Of a stretch of 64,000 nt of DNA, positions 1 to 8,404 are shown one piece after another. Both the position numbers and the translations under genes were made by a program. Numbering within the stretch: position 1 is the first letter of the stretch; every line of letters begins with the position of its first letter. The notes beneath the pieces are model-generated. The model did no database searches and was not told where the DNA came from. It was given only the letters and a program-made list of their open reading frames with translations. The DNA lies in NCBI RefSeq assembly GCF_003435375.1, contig NZ_QWGL01000017.1, positions 7,740-71,739 of the forward strand, read 5' to 3'. Source of the DNA: Clostridium sp. AM34-11AC. Lineage in GTDB: Bacteria; Bacillota; Clostridia; Lachnospirales; Lachnospiraceae.

Positions 1-203
1 CGGGAAAGAACGGCGGGGAATACGCGTCCGCAGACCTCTACGCAGACGATTTTCTCTACGATCTGAAAAAGGATCCATATGAACTTACAAATCTGATCCA
101 TGACCATGCTTATGACTCTGTTCGTCTGAAAATGAGAGAGAAGCTGCTCGCATGGATCGAAAAAGCGGAGCATACGCGGCCAGTAATCGTTGATCAGGCG
201 TAA
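1..203 (+). CDS. Sulfatase, C-terminal end only (partial)
   Basis: The window opens inside an open frame (codons from base 3) that ends with TAA at 201-203. The tail carries FLYDLKKDPYELTNL, the segment typical of the C-terminal subdomain of type I (formylglycine) sulfatases, where the protein folds back after the catalytic alkaline-phosphatase-like domain. The catalytic CxPxR signature lies upstream of the window, so the substrate cannot be judged. A sulfatase here fits well: the maturase that would convert its active-site Cys or Ser to formylglycine is encoded two genes downstream. Family assignment is fairly secure, function beyond that is not. Confidence 0.75.
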   Translation, partial: GKNGGEYASADLYADDFLYDLKKDPYELTNLIHDHAYDSVRLKMREKLLAWIEKAEHTRPVIVDQA

Positions 204-228
204 TGCCGCAAAACAACTGGGATGTATC

Positions 229-269
229 ATCCGGCAGGACATGCTGTCAGTGTGTTTTGCCGGATTTTT
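229..269 (+). terminator. Intrinsic terminator after the sulfatase gene
   Basis: ATCCGGCA (229-236) pairs with TGCCGGAT (258-265), with a small inner GACA/TGTC helix, and five T follow at 265-269. It sits between the sulfatase stop and the ribosome binding site of the regulator, so it could trim read-through from the sulfatase into the regulator-maturase operon. Confidence 0.6.
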
Positions 270-286
270 GTCAGGGGGGACTCCAT

Positions 287-1405
287 ATGCTTGATTCTGG
301 TATACAGCCAGGCCGGAAAAAGGCCGATAAAATTTACAACTGGCTTCGGGCTTACATCGATGAAAATAAATTTTCTTCCAACCAGAGGCTTCCATCTGAA
401 AATGAACTCTGCCGCAGACTGGATGTAAGCCGCGAAACAGTACGTGCCGCCATGGCACGGCTCGTCGAGGAAAATCTCGTTACCCGTGTCAAGGGAAGTG
501 GAACCTACATCAATAAAGATGCCGCCGTTTCCGGACCCGCCAGAAGTTTAAACGCTGAATATAAGATCGGACTGATCCTTCAAGGGCAGGACTCTCACGC
601 AAATTCCCGCCTGATCGATGGGATCCGTGATGTGATGTCTGACACAGACGTAGATCTTCAGATCTTTTTTACAGACAATAAATTTTCCAACGAGAGAAAC
701 TGTCTCGATGTGGTAGCACATCAGGGATTCGACGGGTTTATTGTGGACGGGGTAAAGGCAAGTCTCTTAAATCCCAATCTTGACTGCTATCGGAACATCT
801 TTGCGAAAAAGATCCCGGTCATCTTTTACAACAACTACTATAAAGAATTAAATTATCCCCGCGTGATTAACAATGACTACAAATGCGCCAGAGAATTGAT
901 CGGTCTTTTAACCAGAGCGGGGCACAAAAAAATTGCCGGGATCTTCGTCTACGACAATTATCAGAGCATTGAAAAGTTCCGTGGTTATGTAGGCTCTCTC
1001 CGCAGCGCAGGACTGAAATTCGAGGATGATTACATCAAATGGTGTATTTCCAACGAAGCCCATGCCGATGGATTCTACAAGGAAATCGGCAAGTTCTTAA
1101 AGGGACTTCCGAAGTGTACCGCCATTGTCTGCTGCAACTACATGATCCTGCAGTCTGTCCTGCATTTTCTTCAGGAAAACGGTAAATCCGTCCCAAACGA
1201 TTATTCTCTGGTCTGCTTTGACTATTCCGGTCAAGACTGGGAACGCAGTGGAATTACCTGTTCCATTCATCCGGGTTATGATATGGGAATTCAGGTTGGC
1301 AAACGCCTGCTAAAGATGATTCAGAATCATGAATACTGCGGAAACGGATACTCATATCTCATGGATCTGCGGATCTATGAGGGACGTTCCATCCGGAAAT
1401 TATGA
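287..1405 (+). CDS. GntR-family regulator with LacI-like sensor domain (AraR type)
   Basis: A 372-residue regulator. Residues about 10-80 form a GntR winged helix-turn-helix (RLPSENELCRRLDVSRETVR, then GSGTYI). The remainder is a periplasmic-binding-protein-like sensor of the LacI/GalR type, the arrangement of AraR. Such proteins bind operators as dimers and let go when a sugar or sugar derivative binds. The ATG at 287 was chosen because AGGGGGGA lies 7 bases upstream; an in-frame ATG at 203 would overlap the sulfatase stop and has no binding site. The neighbours, a sulfatase and its maturase, suggest that the ligand comes from a sulfated glycan, but the sequence does not show which. Confidence 0.85.
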   Translation: MLDSGIQPGRKKADKIYNWLRAYIDENKFSSNQRLPSENELCRRLDVSRETVRAAMARLVEENLVTRVKGSGTYINKDAAVSGPARSLNAEYKIGLILQGQDSHANSRLIDGIRDVMSDTDVDLQIFFTDNKFSNERNCLDVVAHQGFDGFIVDGVKASLLNPNLDCYRNIFAKKIPVIFYNNYYKELNYPRVINNDYKCARELIGLLTRAGHKKIAGIFVYDNYQSIEKFRGYVGSLRSAGLKFEDDYIKWCISNEAHADGFYKEIGKFLKGLPKCTAIVCCNYMILQSVLHFLQENGKSVPNDYSLVCFDYSGQDWERSGITCSIHPGYDMGIQVGKRLLKMIQNHEYCGNGYSYLMDLRIYEGRSIRKL

Positions 1406-1449
1406 CATAATGAGCCCAAAAGGAAAATGTTTTTGAGGAGAGCAAAACC

Positions 1450-2553
1450 ATGAAACACCTGACCATCATGCTGAAACCGGCATCTTCACTCTGCAATCTA
1501 CGCTGTAAATACTGTTTTTATGCGGATATTACGAGTCTCAGAGAGGTTTCCTCTTTCGGAGTCATGAAAGAGTCCGCAATGACCGCTGTCATGGATCATA
1601 TATTTATAGATCTTGATGATGGGGACTATCTAACACTGTCATTTCAGGGCGGTGAACCGATGCTTGCGGGACTTCCTTTTTACCGGAATCTGGTACAGTA
1701 TATTGCGGGAAAAAAACGAAATATCCATATAAACTATACCCTTCAGACCAACGGAATTCTTCTGGATGATGACTGGTGCAAGTTTCTTGCCAAATACGGG
1801 TTTCTCATCGGAATCTCCCTGGATATTCTCCCGGAAAGCCACGACGCGGTCCGGGTCGACACAGCCGGACAGGGAACGTACGAACAGGTTCTTCGTTCCA
1901 TCTCCCTGTTGAAGAAATATCACATCGAGCATAACGTGCTCTGCACCTTGACGCGGCAGACAGCAAGACATCCCGCGAAGGTCTGGGCACAAATCAAAAA
2001 GCTGGATCTGTCTTATATCCAGTTTACCCCCTGCCTTGGAGATCTCAATTCTCCCGGCTCTTCCGCATATGCCCTGACCCCGGAACGCTTTTTTCACTTT
2101 TATTCTGATCTTTTTGATCTCTGGTACCGGGATTTCGCCACGGGAAATTACCGGAGCATCAAGCTATTTGACGATCTTCTTCAGTTGCTTGCAAAGGGGC
2201 TCGTGACTTCCTGCGGAATCAGCGGGTACTGCCAGCCCCAGATCGTCGTGGAAGCGGACGGAAGCGCTTATCCCTGCGATTTCTACTGTCTCGACCAGTT
2301 CCGGCTCGGCAGCCTGGTTTCTGACTCTCTGCGGACGATCTATGAAAAGTCCGCAGTGTCTCCATGTAAGGTCAGAGATCTGCTTCCGGAATTATGTTCC
2401 GCCTGTCAGTATCGAAAATTTTGTGGCGGCGGATGTAAACGCATGCAGCGGGAAACTGCATGTATGCCTGGTGATACATTCTGTGGTTATCAGGCGTTCC
2501 TGGACCACGCGCTCCGCCCGCTCATGCAGATTGCTGCCGGAATACCCGGCTAA
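1450..2553 (+). CDS. Anaerobic sulfatase-maturating radical SAM enzyme (anSME)
   Basis: A 367-residue radical SAM/SPASM protein, the usual anSME length. C15, C19 and C22 form the CxxxCxxC motif that binds the SAM [4Fe-4S] cluster (SLCNLRCKYCFY). FQGGEP follows, and the C-terminal SPASM domain has many cysteines, ending in CSACQYRKFCGGGC, for two auxiliary clusters. Family members oxidise a Cys or Ser of sulfatases to 3-oxoalanine (formylglycine) in the cytoplasm without oxygen. GAGGAG is well placed before the ATG. It lies 44 bases after the regulator and 11 bases before the first ChrA-like gene, so these four genes probably form one operon. Other SPASM maturases are possible but the adjacent sulfatase makes anSME the best call. 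Confidence 0.88.
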   Translation: MKHLTIMLKPASSLCNLRCKYCFYADITSLREVSSFGVMKESAMTAVMDHIFIDLDDGDYLTLSFQGGEPMLAGLPFYRNLVQYIAGKKRNIHINYTLQTNGILLDDDWCKFLAKYGFLIGISLDILPESHDAVRVDTAGQGTYEQVLRSISLLKKYHIEHNVLCTLTRQTARHPAKVWAQIKKLDLSYIQFTPCLGDLNSPGSSAYALTPERFFHFYSDLFDLWYRDFATGNYRSIKLFDDLLQLLAKGLVTSCGISGYCQPQIVVEADGSAYPCDFYCLDQFRLGSLVSDSLRTIYEKSAVSPCKVRDLLPELCSACQYRKFCGGGCKRMQRETACMPGDTFCGYQAFLDHALRPLMQIAAGIPG

Positions 2554-2564
2554 AAGGAAGGATT

Positions 2565-3131
2565 ATGGAAAATAGAAAGAAAATTCTTATGAAGCTTTTC
2601 GTCTCGACCCTGTATCTCAGCGCTTTTACGTTCGGCGGGGGATATGTGATCGTGACCTTGATGAAGAAAAAATTTGTAGATGAATACCACTGGATCGAGG
2701 AGAACGAGATGCTGGACCTTGTTGCGATCGCGCAGTCAGCTCCGGGGCCAATCGCCGTCAATGGGGCGATCGTGGTCGGTTATAAACTGGCCGGGATGAC
2801 CGGCGTGGTCACAGCGATCATCGGCACGATCATCCCTCCGTTCCTCGTTATCTCCCTGATCTCGGTCTGCTACAACGCGTTCCGTGACAACTTTATCGTC
2901 AGCCAGATGCTTTCCGGCATGCAGGCCGGTGTCGGGGCTGTGATCGCCTCTGTGACATATGAGATGGGGGCGGGAATTGTCCACGGGAAGAATGCCGTCT
3001 CCATGTGCATCATGGCTGCCGCTTTTCTTGCTTCCTGCGTTTTTCATGTCAACGTCGTCTTCGTTGTCATCGCCTGCGGGCTGATCGGCGCGCTGCGGAC
3101 ACTTGCGGCGGAAAGGAGAGCACAAAAATGA
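2565..3131 (+). CDS. ChrA-family (CHR) anion transporter, N-type half
   Basis: A 188-residue hydrophobic protein carrying the chromate-ion-transporter signature (TFGGGYVIVTLMKKKF, then APGPIAVNGAIVVGYKLAG), with about five to six predicted membrane segments. In many Firmicutes the CHR transporter is split into two homologous half-length proteins that work together; the next gene supplies the other half. The family is named for chromate efflux, but chromate is a structural analogue of sulfate, and most members have no tested substrate. The stop overlaps the next start as ATGA, so translation of the pair is coupled. AAGGAAGGA precedes the ATG by a few bases. Confidence 0.85.
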   Translation: MENRKKILMKLFVSTLYLSAFTFGGGYVIVTLMKKKFVDEYHWIEENEMLDLVAIAQSAPGPIAVNGAIVVGYKLAGMTGVVTAIIGTIIPPFLVISLISVCYNAFRDNFIVSQMLSGMQAGVGAVIASVTYEMGAGIVHGKNAVSMCIMAAAFLASCVFHVNVVFVVIACGLIGALRTLAAERRAQK

Positions 3132-3697
3132 TCTATCTACAGCTTTTCTTGAGTTTTCTGCAGATCGGCATGTTCAGCTTCGGCGGCGGGTATGCGGCAA
3201 TGCCGCTGATCCAGGGACAGGTCGTGACTGCCCATCACTGGCTTTCGATGGAGGAATTCACGGATCTGATCACGATCTCCCAGATGACACCGGGACCCAT
3301 CGCCATCAATTCCGCAACCTTTGTCGGAACAAAGATTGCGGGAACCGGGGGCGCCCTCGCGGCCACCTTCGGATGCATCCTGCCGTCCTGCATCATCGTG
3401 ACCTGTATCGCCAGACTATACTTAAAATACAGAAATCTGGCACTCTTACAGGGGATCTTAAACTCCCTGCGTCCCGCGGTCGTCGCTTTGATCGCCTCTG
3501 CCGGGATCTCGATCCTCATCACCGCGTTCTGGGGCAGTCAGGCAGCGGTCGCCCTCGCGAACACAAACTGGCTTCTTGTTGTGATCTTCGCTGTCTGCGT
3601 TGTCCTGCTTCAGAAGTTTAAAATGAACCCGATCTGGGTGATGGTGCTGGCCGGAGTCATAAAGACCGTCGTTTCCCTGATCGTCAACGTATTCTAA
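3128..3697 (+). CDS. ChrA-family (CHR) anion transporter, C-type half
   Basis: A 189-residue partner of the preceding gene with the same signature in its own version (SFGGGYAAMPLIQGQ, then TPGPIAINSATFVGTKIAG). About five to six membrane helices are predicted. The ATG at 3128 was chosen because it overlaps the upstream stop as ATGA and AAAGGAGAG lies upstream; the frame stays open further left but only as a shadow of the first half. Its 3' end overlaps the convergent gene on the other strand by 14 bases. Substrate unproven: chromate or sulfate by family knowledge, sulfate being attractive beside a sulfatase and its maturase. Confidence 0.85.
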   Translation: MIYLQLFLSFLQIGMFSFGGGYAAMPLIQGQVVTAHHWLSMEEFTDLITISQMTPGPIAINSATFVGTKIAGTGGALAATFGCILPSCIIVTCIARLYLKYRNLALLQGILNSLRPAVVALIASAGISILITAFWGSQAAVALANTNWLLVVIFAVCVVLLQKFKMNPIWVMVLAGVIKTVVSLIVNVF

Positions 3698-5066
3698 GGT
3701 CCGTATACCAGTACCCAAACCGTCCGTCTCCCACGGGCTGGCGTCTGGAGAGGACGAAATTCGGGAAGCCGAACATCGTTGCCATATATTTTTCACTGCT
3801 GTAATAGTGGCCCGGAACCCCTAAGAGGTATCGGGCTTTCTTTTTGTTTCCGCCGAGTTTTACGAGGATCAGGTAGCGGAAATTGTAGTAACCGTGGAGA
3901 AGAAAGCTGTTGTTTCCGTGGATCCAGCACTCCCGCGGAAGTTTTCCGATGTCCTGGGGGCGGATCGTTAAGATATCGCATCCGTCCTCATACTCGAATG
4001 GCTGGATCTTCGGGTATGATTTTTTTAGTTCTTCCCAGAGTTTTTCCGGATCCGCTGCCAGATCCTCTGTCTCCTGTAAATAGCGCAGGACTTCCGGATT
4101 TTCGAGTTCCGGGGAGACCATGGGGGCTGGGGCGGCATTTGTCCGCGCTGTCTGGCTGTTTTGCGGCCGGGAGGGACATGGTGCAGCCGATGCAGGGGCA
4201 GTTATCTGAGTTTGAGTCTCCGCTGATGAAGCAGACTTGGACATTACCGGCTGCCCACCCACAGGATTTTGCGTTGCATTCTTCATCGACCGCATCGGAT
4301 CCTGACGCGATTCTTCTGGTTGTTCTGTTATTTCTGCCCGATCTGTCTTTTCCTCTGCCTGGTCGATCTCTTCGGTTTCCTCCGACAGGTATACCATCCC
4401 ATGCTCTTCACTATTCTCTTCCTGCTTCGGCTTCTCATCCTTTTCTGCATCATCCTGCACCGTTGTCTCACCCTGTGCCGATGAAGCTTCTTCCGTCTCC
4501 TGCGCTTCATCCCGCAGCTCCGCCGCATGCGCAGTCTTTTCCTCCTGTTCCCGGCGTTCCTCCTCTTTGGCGATCTCGGCCTCGATCTCTTTTACTACTT
4601 TTGAGACTGCCTGCGGTGTCATCTCTTTTTCTGCTTCCGGCAACATCTCCGCAGTAAATTTCGGCACAGAAAGAACTGGATTCTCCCCGGTATTTCCCTC
4701 TTCTGCTGCCAGCGCGTCCTCCCAGATCGTCTTGTAGCACCGCCAGGAATTTTTCACGTCATGGACCGAGAGTCCGAAATATGTATCAAGACCTGTTCCT
4801 GTTCCTTCCACGTTCTTCGTGTCCACATTCGCACGGAATTCCCCGTTTCCGCCCCGCACGAACACATTCCCTAGAAATGTCTCGCGACCGCCTGTCCCCA
4901 AAAGGTACACTCCGATGGCGTTTCCGCCCATATAGATCCGCTTCACGTTCACATTGATCCTGCACTGCCCGTTCCGCGCCTCCAGCTTCGCGAATCCCAC
5001 ATTTTTTCCTTTTTGTTTTCCTTCGTACTCGTAAATATAAGAAATCAGTCTGCGATAATCTGCCAT
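3684..5066 (-). CDS. Unknown protein with acidic linker, possible DUF6128-type C-terminus
   Basis: A 460-residue protein without a signal peptide or membrane segment. Three parts are visible: an N-terminal domain of about 130 residues rich in short beta strands and Gly (GGNAIGVYLLGTGGRETF); a long low-complexity linker of Glu, Gln, Ala and Pro (about 150-330); and a C-terminal domain (about 335-460) with LPRECWIHGNNSFLLHGYYN and LLGVPGHYYSSEKYMA. The last part resembles a Lachnospiraceae hypothetical domain that I recall as DUF6128, named from memory only. Function is unknown. ATG 5066 was preferred over a GTG four codons earlier because that GTG overlaps the AAGGAG binding site. The binding site lies inside a strong hairpin described separately. 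Confidence 0.7.
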   Translation of the reverse strand: MADYRRLISYIYEYEGKQKGKNVGFAKLEARNGQCRINVNVKRIYMGGNAIGVYLLGTGGRETFLGNVFVRGGNGEFRANVDTKNVEGTGTGLDTYFGLSVHDVKNSWRCYKTIWEDALAAEEGNTGENPVLSVPKFTAEMLPEAEKEMTPQAVSKVVKEIEAEIAKEEERREQEEKTAHAAELRDEAQETEEASSAQGETTVQDDAEKDEKPKQEENSEEHGMVYLSEETEEIDQAEEKTDRAEITEQPEESRQDPMRSMKNATQNPVGGQPVMSKSASSAETQTQITAPASAAPCPSRPQNSQTARTNAAPAPMVSPELENPEVLRYLQETEDLAADPEKLWEELKKSYPKIQPFEYEDGCDILTIRPQDIGKLPRECWIHGNNSFLLHGYYNFRYLILVKLGGNKKKARYLLGVPGHYYSSEKYMATMFGFPNFVLSRRQPVGDGRFGYWYTDLRIR

Positions 5067-5070
5067 AATC

Positions 5071-5110
5071 AAAAACACTCCTTCTGCACTTATGTATATG
5101 CGGAAGGAGT
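5071..5110 (-). terminator. Hairpin with T-tract that also holds the next gene's Shine-Dalgarno
   Basis: Read on the minus strand, an uninterrupted 12-pair stem (one G-U pair) is formed by ACTCCTTCCGCA and TGCAGAAGGAGT around a 10-base loop. It is followed by G and TTTTT, the make-up of an intrinsic terminator for the upstream malic enzyme gene. The 3' arm of the same stem contains AGAAGGAG, the ribosome binding site of the 460-residue gene starting at 5066. The element can therefore attenuate transcription, and in transcripts that pass it the binding site would be paired. Confidence 0.6.
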
Positions 5111-5155
5111 ATTCTTCATGATCATTCTATGAAATTTAGTATTTGATATTTTTTA

Positions 5156-6331
5156 TTACTTACGGATCGCGCCGGACTTCACAGCCGCCTCAGCCACACG
5201 CTTTGCGACATGCTCCGCAACGCCTTCTTCGAGGGCACCTGGGATAATGTACTCTGCGGAGAGTTTATCCGGTGTTACGAGTTCTGCGATGGCCTGGGCT
5301 GCAGCTACTTTCATATCATAGTTGATGTCTCTTGCGCCGCAGTCTAACGCGCCGCGGAAGATTCCCGGGAACGCGAGGACGTTGTTGATCTGGTTTGGAA
5401 AATCGGAGCGGCCGGTTCCCATAACCTTTACACCTGCTGCCATCGCCTCATCGTACATGATCTCCGGGTTCGGGTTTGCCATTGCGAATACGATCGGATC
5501 CTTCGCCATTGTTTTGATCATTTCCGGTTTCAGTGCGCCTGCTACGGACACACCGATAAATACGTCCGCACCGACGAGGGCATCAGCCAGTGTTCCGCGC
5601 TTATCCTCAAGGTTTGTGATATCGCAGAGCATCTTCTTGTGATCTTTAATGCCGACTCCGCGGTCTTTGTAGAGGATTCCGTTCTCATCACATGCGATGA
5701 TGTTCTTTACGCCTGTCGCAAGCAACATCTTGATGATCGCGGTTCCGGCAGATCCCGGTCCGTTTAATACGACATGGATCTCATCGATCTTCTTTCCGAC
5801 AACTTTTAATGCATTTAAGAGGGCTGCCGTAACGACAACAGCGGTACCGTGCTGGTCATCGTGGAATACCGGGATATCGAGCTCTTTCTCCAGGCGCGCC
5901 TCTACCTCGAAGCACTTCGGGGAAGCAATGTCTTCCAGGTTGATTCCGCCGAAGCACGGAGCGATGTATTTTACTGCTTTGATGATCTCTTCTGTGTCTG
6001 TGGTGTCAAGGCAGATCGGGAACGCGTCAACGCCGCCGAACTCTTTAAAGAGGACTGCCTTTCCCTCCATAACCGGCATAGCAGCTTCCGGTCCGATGTT
6101 TCCGAGGCCTAAAACTGCGGTTCCGTCGGAGACAACCGCTACCAGATTGCCCTTTGCGGTGTATTTGTAAACGTCTTTCTTATTATCATGGATCTTTCTG
6201 CACGGCTCCGCAACGCCTGGTGTATAGGCTGTGCTTAAGTCATCTCTCGTCTTTACCGGAACCTTGCTGACAACTTCGATCTTTCCATGATGTTCCTCAT
6301 GGAGCTTTAACGCTGCTTCATTGAAATTCAT
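5156..6331 (-). CDS. NAD(P)-dependent malic enzyme (malate dehydrogenase, decarboxylating)
   Basis: A 391-residue short-form malic enzyme that converts malate to pyruvate and CO2 with NAD(P) in the cytoplasm. The malic N-terminal domain shows STAYTPGVAEPC and the conserved FGGINLEDI. The Rossmann domain shows FHDDQHGTA, VLNGPGSAG and FAMANPNPEI. The length matches bacterial forms without the phosphotransacetylase extension. The ATG at 6331 was chosen because AGGAGGAA lies 6 bases before it; the frame stays open 34 codons further without another binding site. It stands alone between the gamma-glutamyltransferase and the hairpin at 5071-5110. Cofactor preference cannot be read safely from the sequence. 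Confidence 0.92.
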   Translation of the reverse strand: MNFNEAALKLHEEHHGKIEVVSKVPVKTRDDLSTAYTPGVAEPCRKIHDNKKDVYKYTAKGNLVAVVSDGTAVLGLGNIGPEAAMPVMEGKAVLFKEFGGVDAFPICLDTTDTEEIIKAVKYIAPCFGGINLEDIASPKCFEVEARLEKELDIPVFHDDQHGTAVVVTAALLNALKVVGKKIDEIHVVLNGPGSAGTAIIKMLLATGVKNIIACDENGILYKDRGVGIKDHKKMLCDITNLEDKRGTLADALVGADVFIGVSVAGALKPEMIKTMAKDPIVFAMANPNPEIMYDEAMAAGVKVMGTGRSDFPNQINNVLAFPGIFRGALDCGARDINYDMKVAAAQAIAELVTPDKLSAEYIIPGALEEGVAEHVAKRVAEAAVKSGAIRK

Positions 6332-6562
6332 TGCGCTTCCTCCTGCGAATTCGTTTTCGTTGCTGAACTGTCTTCCCGTTTCATATCCAGAATGGCTTAC
6401 ATTTTGCCATTTCTGACAGCCATATTCTTTCATGCTATTTCAATGCATCTTTTCCTAACAGTTCTTTATCTGCTTAATTTCGAGTTTACCACAATCACTT
6501 TAAAAAGGAAACTGCTTTTTACTGTGTTTTCCCACTCGCTCTTTCTTGGCAGAGATGCTGTA

Positions 6563-8173
6563 TTACCACACCGCCACCGCACCGTCCGCCCGCGGCTCCG
6601 TCGCCCCACAGAGCACGCCGTTCTCATCCCGCCAGATGATCTGTCCACGGCCAAAGGTCAGGGAACTCTCCAGAACTTCCATCTCATGTCCGCGGCGCTT
6701 CAGTTCTTCCACGATCTCCGCCGGGAATGTTTTCTCCACCTGGATCTTCTTTCCGCCGACCCACTGCCATCTGGGCACATCTAAAGTCTCTTGCGGATTC
6801 ATCATGAAATCCAGCGTGTTCATGATTACCTGCACATGTCCCTGGGGCTGCATGAAACCACCCATGACGCCGAACGGCCCCACAGCTTTTCCATCCTTCA
6901 TCAGAAATCCCGGAATGATCGTGTGAAGGGACTTCTTTCCCGGTCCCAGGCGGTTTTCCATGTCCGCGTCCAGAGTAAAATTTGCCCCGCGGTTCTGCAG
7001 CGCGATTCCTGTCCCCGGGATCACGATGCCGGAGCCAAATCCCATATAGTTGCTCTGGATGTAGGAGACCATGTTTCCTTCCCCATCCGCCGTGCAGAGA
7101 TAGATCGTTCCGCCGCGGAACGGATCGCCTGGCTCCGGATCTTGCGCCATTTCCCCGATCAGGGATCTCCGCTCTGCCGCGTATTCATCCGACAGAAGCG
7201 TCTCCACCGGCGCGCGCATATACTCCGGATCCGCCACATACCGGTTGCCGTCCGCGAATGCCAGCTTCATCGCCTCCAGCTGCTTGTGCACCGTGTCCAC
7301 ACAGCTTCGGTCCGTGAAGGAATATCCCTTCAGGATATTTAACGCCATCAGCGCGATGATTCCGTCCCCGTTCGGCGGGATCTCGCAGATATCATATCCC
7401 CGGTAATTGACATGGATCGGCTTTACCCACTCACACCAGTAGTTCTCCAAGTCCGATTTTCGGAGATAACCGCCGGTCTTTCTCGAATATGCGTCGATCT
7501 GATCCCCAAGTTCTCCCTGATAGAACGCCTTTGCGTGAGTTTTCGCGATCTTTTCTAACGTCTTCGCATGAGCTTCCGATTTCCAAATCTCTCCCGGCTG
7601 TGGGGCATGTCCGTCCCAGGCGAACGTGTCGAACCAGGGCTTAAAGCACTCGTCCTTGAGTGTCCCGGAAAATTCCTTGTATGCATTGTTCCAAAGCTTT
7701 GAGATCACCGGACTCACCGGATATCCCTCTCTCGCGTATGTAACTGCCGGCTCCATCACCTTCTCAAGCGTCAGTCTTCCAAACTTTTCCGAGAGCTCTG
7801 CCCAGGCCGAAGGAGCACCTGGGACCATCACCGGAATCCAGCCACGCTTCGGCATCGCGGTGTATCCCTGCTTTTTTACCTTCTCTGCCGTGATCGCCAT
7901 GGGCGCTCTTCCACTGGCATTGAGGCCGTGAAGCTCCCCTTTCGTCCAGACCAGGGCAAAGGCATCGCTTCCGATCCCGTTGGAGGTCGGCTCCAGCACG
8001 GTCATACAGGCCGCTGTGGCGATCGCCGCGTCAATGGCATTTCCTCCCTGTTTTATGATATCAAGCCCCGCTTGTGCCGCCAGCGGCTGGCTCGTGCAGA
8101 CCATACCTTTTCGTCCGTAGATCACACTTCTTCGCGATGGATAATCGTTTTTCAGCGTGTCAAATTTCAGCAT
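6563..8173 (-). CDS. Gamma-glutamyltransferase-family Ntn hydrolase (YwrD-like)
   Basis: A 536-residue single-chain precursor of the gamma-glutamyltranspeptidase family. The N-terminal part has NAIDAAIATAA and GIGSDAFALVW; the presumed autocleavage nucleophile is the Thr of GGTIYLCTADGEGN, followed by FGSGIVIPGTGI and QNRGANF. The Cys-Thr-Ala-Asp context is the variant found in B. subtilis YwrD rather than the classical TTH[FY]S of Ggt. No signal peptide is seen, so a cytoplasmic protein acting on gamma-glutamyl compounds or related amides is likely. ATG 8173 follows GGAGGAG; an upstream in-frame Met lacks one. It is monocistronic as far as can be seen. Confidence 0.85.
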   Translation of the reverse strand: MLKFDTLKNDYPSRRSVIYGRKGMVCTSQPLAAQAGLDIIKQGGNAIDAAIATAACMTVLEPTSNGIGSDAFALVWTKGELHGLNASGRAPMAITAEKVKKQGYTAMPKRGWIPVMVPGAPSAWAELSEKFGRLTLEKVMEPAVTYAREGYPVSPVISKLWNNAYKEFSGTLKDECFKPWFDTFAWDGHAPQPGEIWKSEAHAKTLEKIAKTHAKAFYQGELGDQIDAYSRKTGGYLRKSDLENYWCEWVKPIHVNYRGYDICEIPPNGDGIIALMALNILKGYSFTDRSCVDTVHKQLEAMKLAFADGNRYVADPEYMRAPVETLLSDEYAAERRSLIGEMAQDPEPGDPFRGGTIYLCTADGEGNMVSYIQSNYMGFGSGIVIPGTGIALQNRGANFTLDADMENRLGPGKKSLHTIIPGFLMKDGKAVGPFGVMGGFMQPQGHVQVIMNTLDFMMNPQETLDVPRWQWVGGKKIQVEKTFPAEIVEELKRRGHEMEVLESSLTFGRGQIIWRDENGVLCGATEPRADGAVAVW

Positions 8174-8366
8174 AGTTTTCTCCTCCAGGTCTATTATTTT
8201 CTGCAAACAGGTCATCGCCTGTTCCAACTGCGTGGATTATAGATCTATATGTCGAAATCGTACCACTTTAACGTATTAAATGTCAATCTGTAAAAAGATA
8301 ATGTGCCCCAACATATTTTCATGTCACAGGCAGACTTTTCACGATCTTCTGCTTTGTCTCGTCATA

Positions 8367-8398
8367 CAAAAACGGTGCAGGAACTTTTTCCCGCACCG
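8367..8398 (-). terminator. Intrinsic terminator of the ABC importer operon
   Basis: On the minus strand CGGTGCGGGAA pairs with TTCCTGCACCG around a short A-rich loop, followed by TTTTTG. It lies 7 bases beyond the stop of the last ATPase gene and separates the importer operon from the gamma-glutamyltransferase gene. Confidence 0.8.
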
Positions 8399-8404
8399 CA
8401 GCTT

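Noticed and set aside
3779..4657. A 292-codon open frame on the plus strand
   Set aside because: It is antisense to the 460-residue gene; its Pro/Ser/Leu-rich, low-complexity translation comes from the acidic linker read backwards, and no binding site is present.
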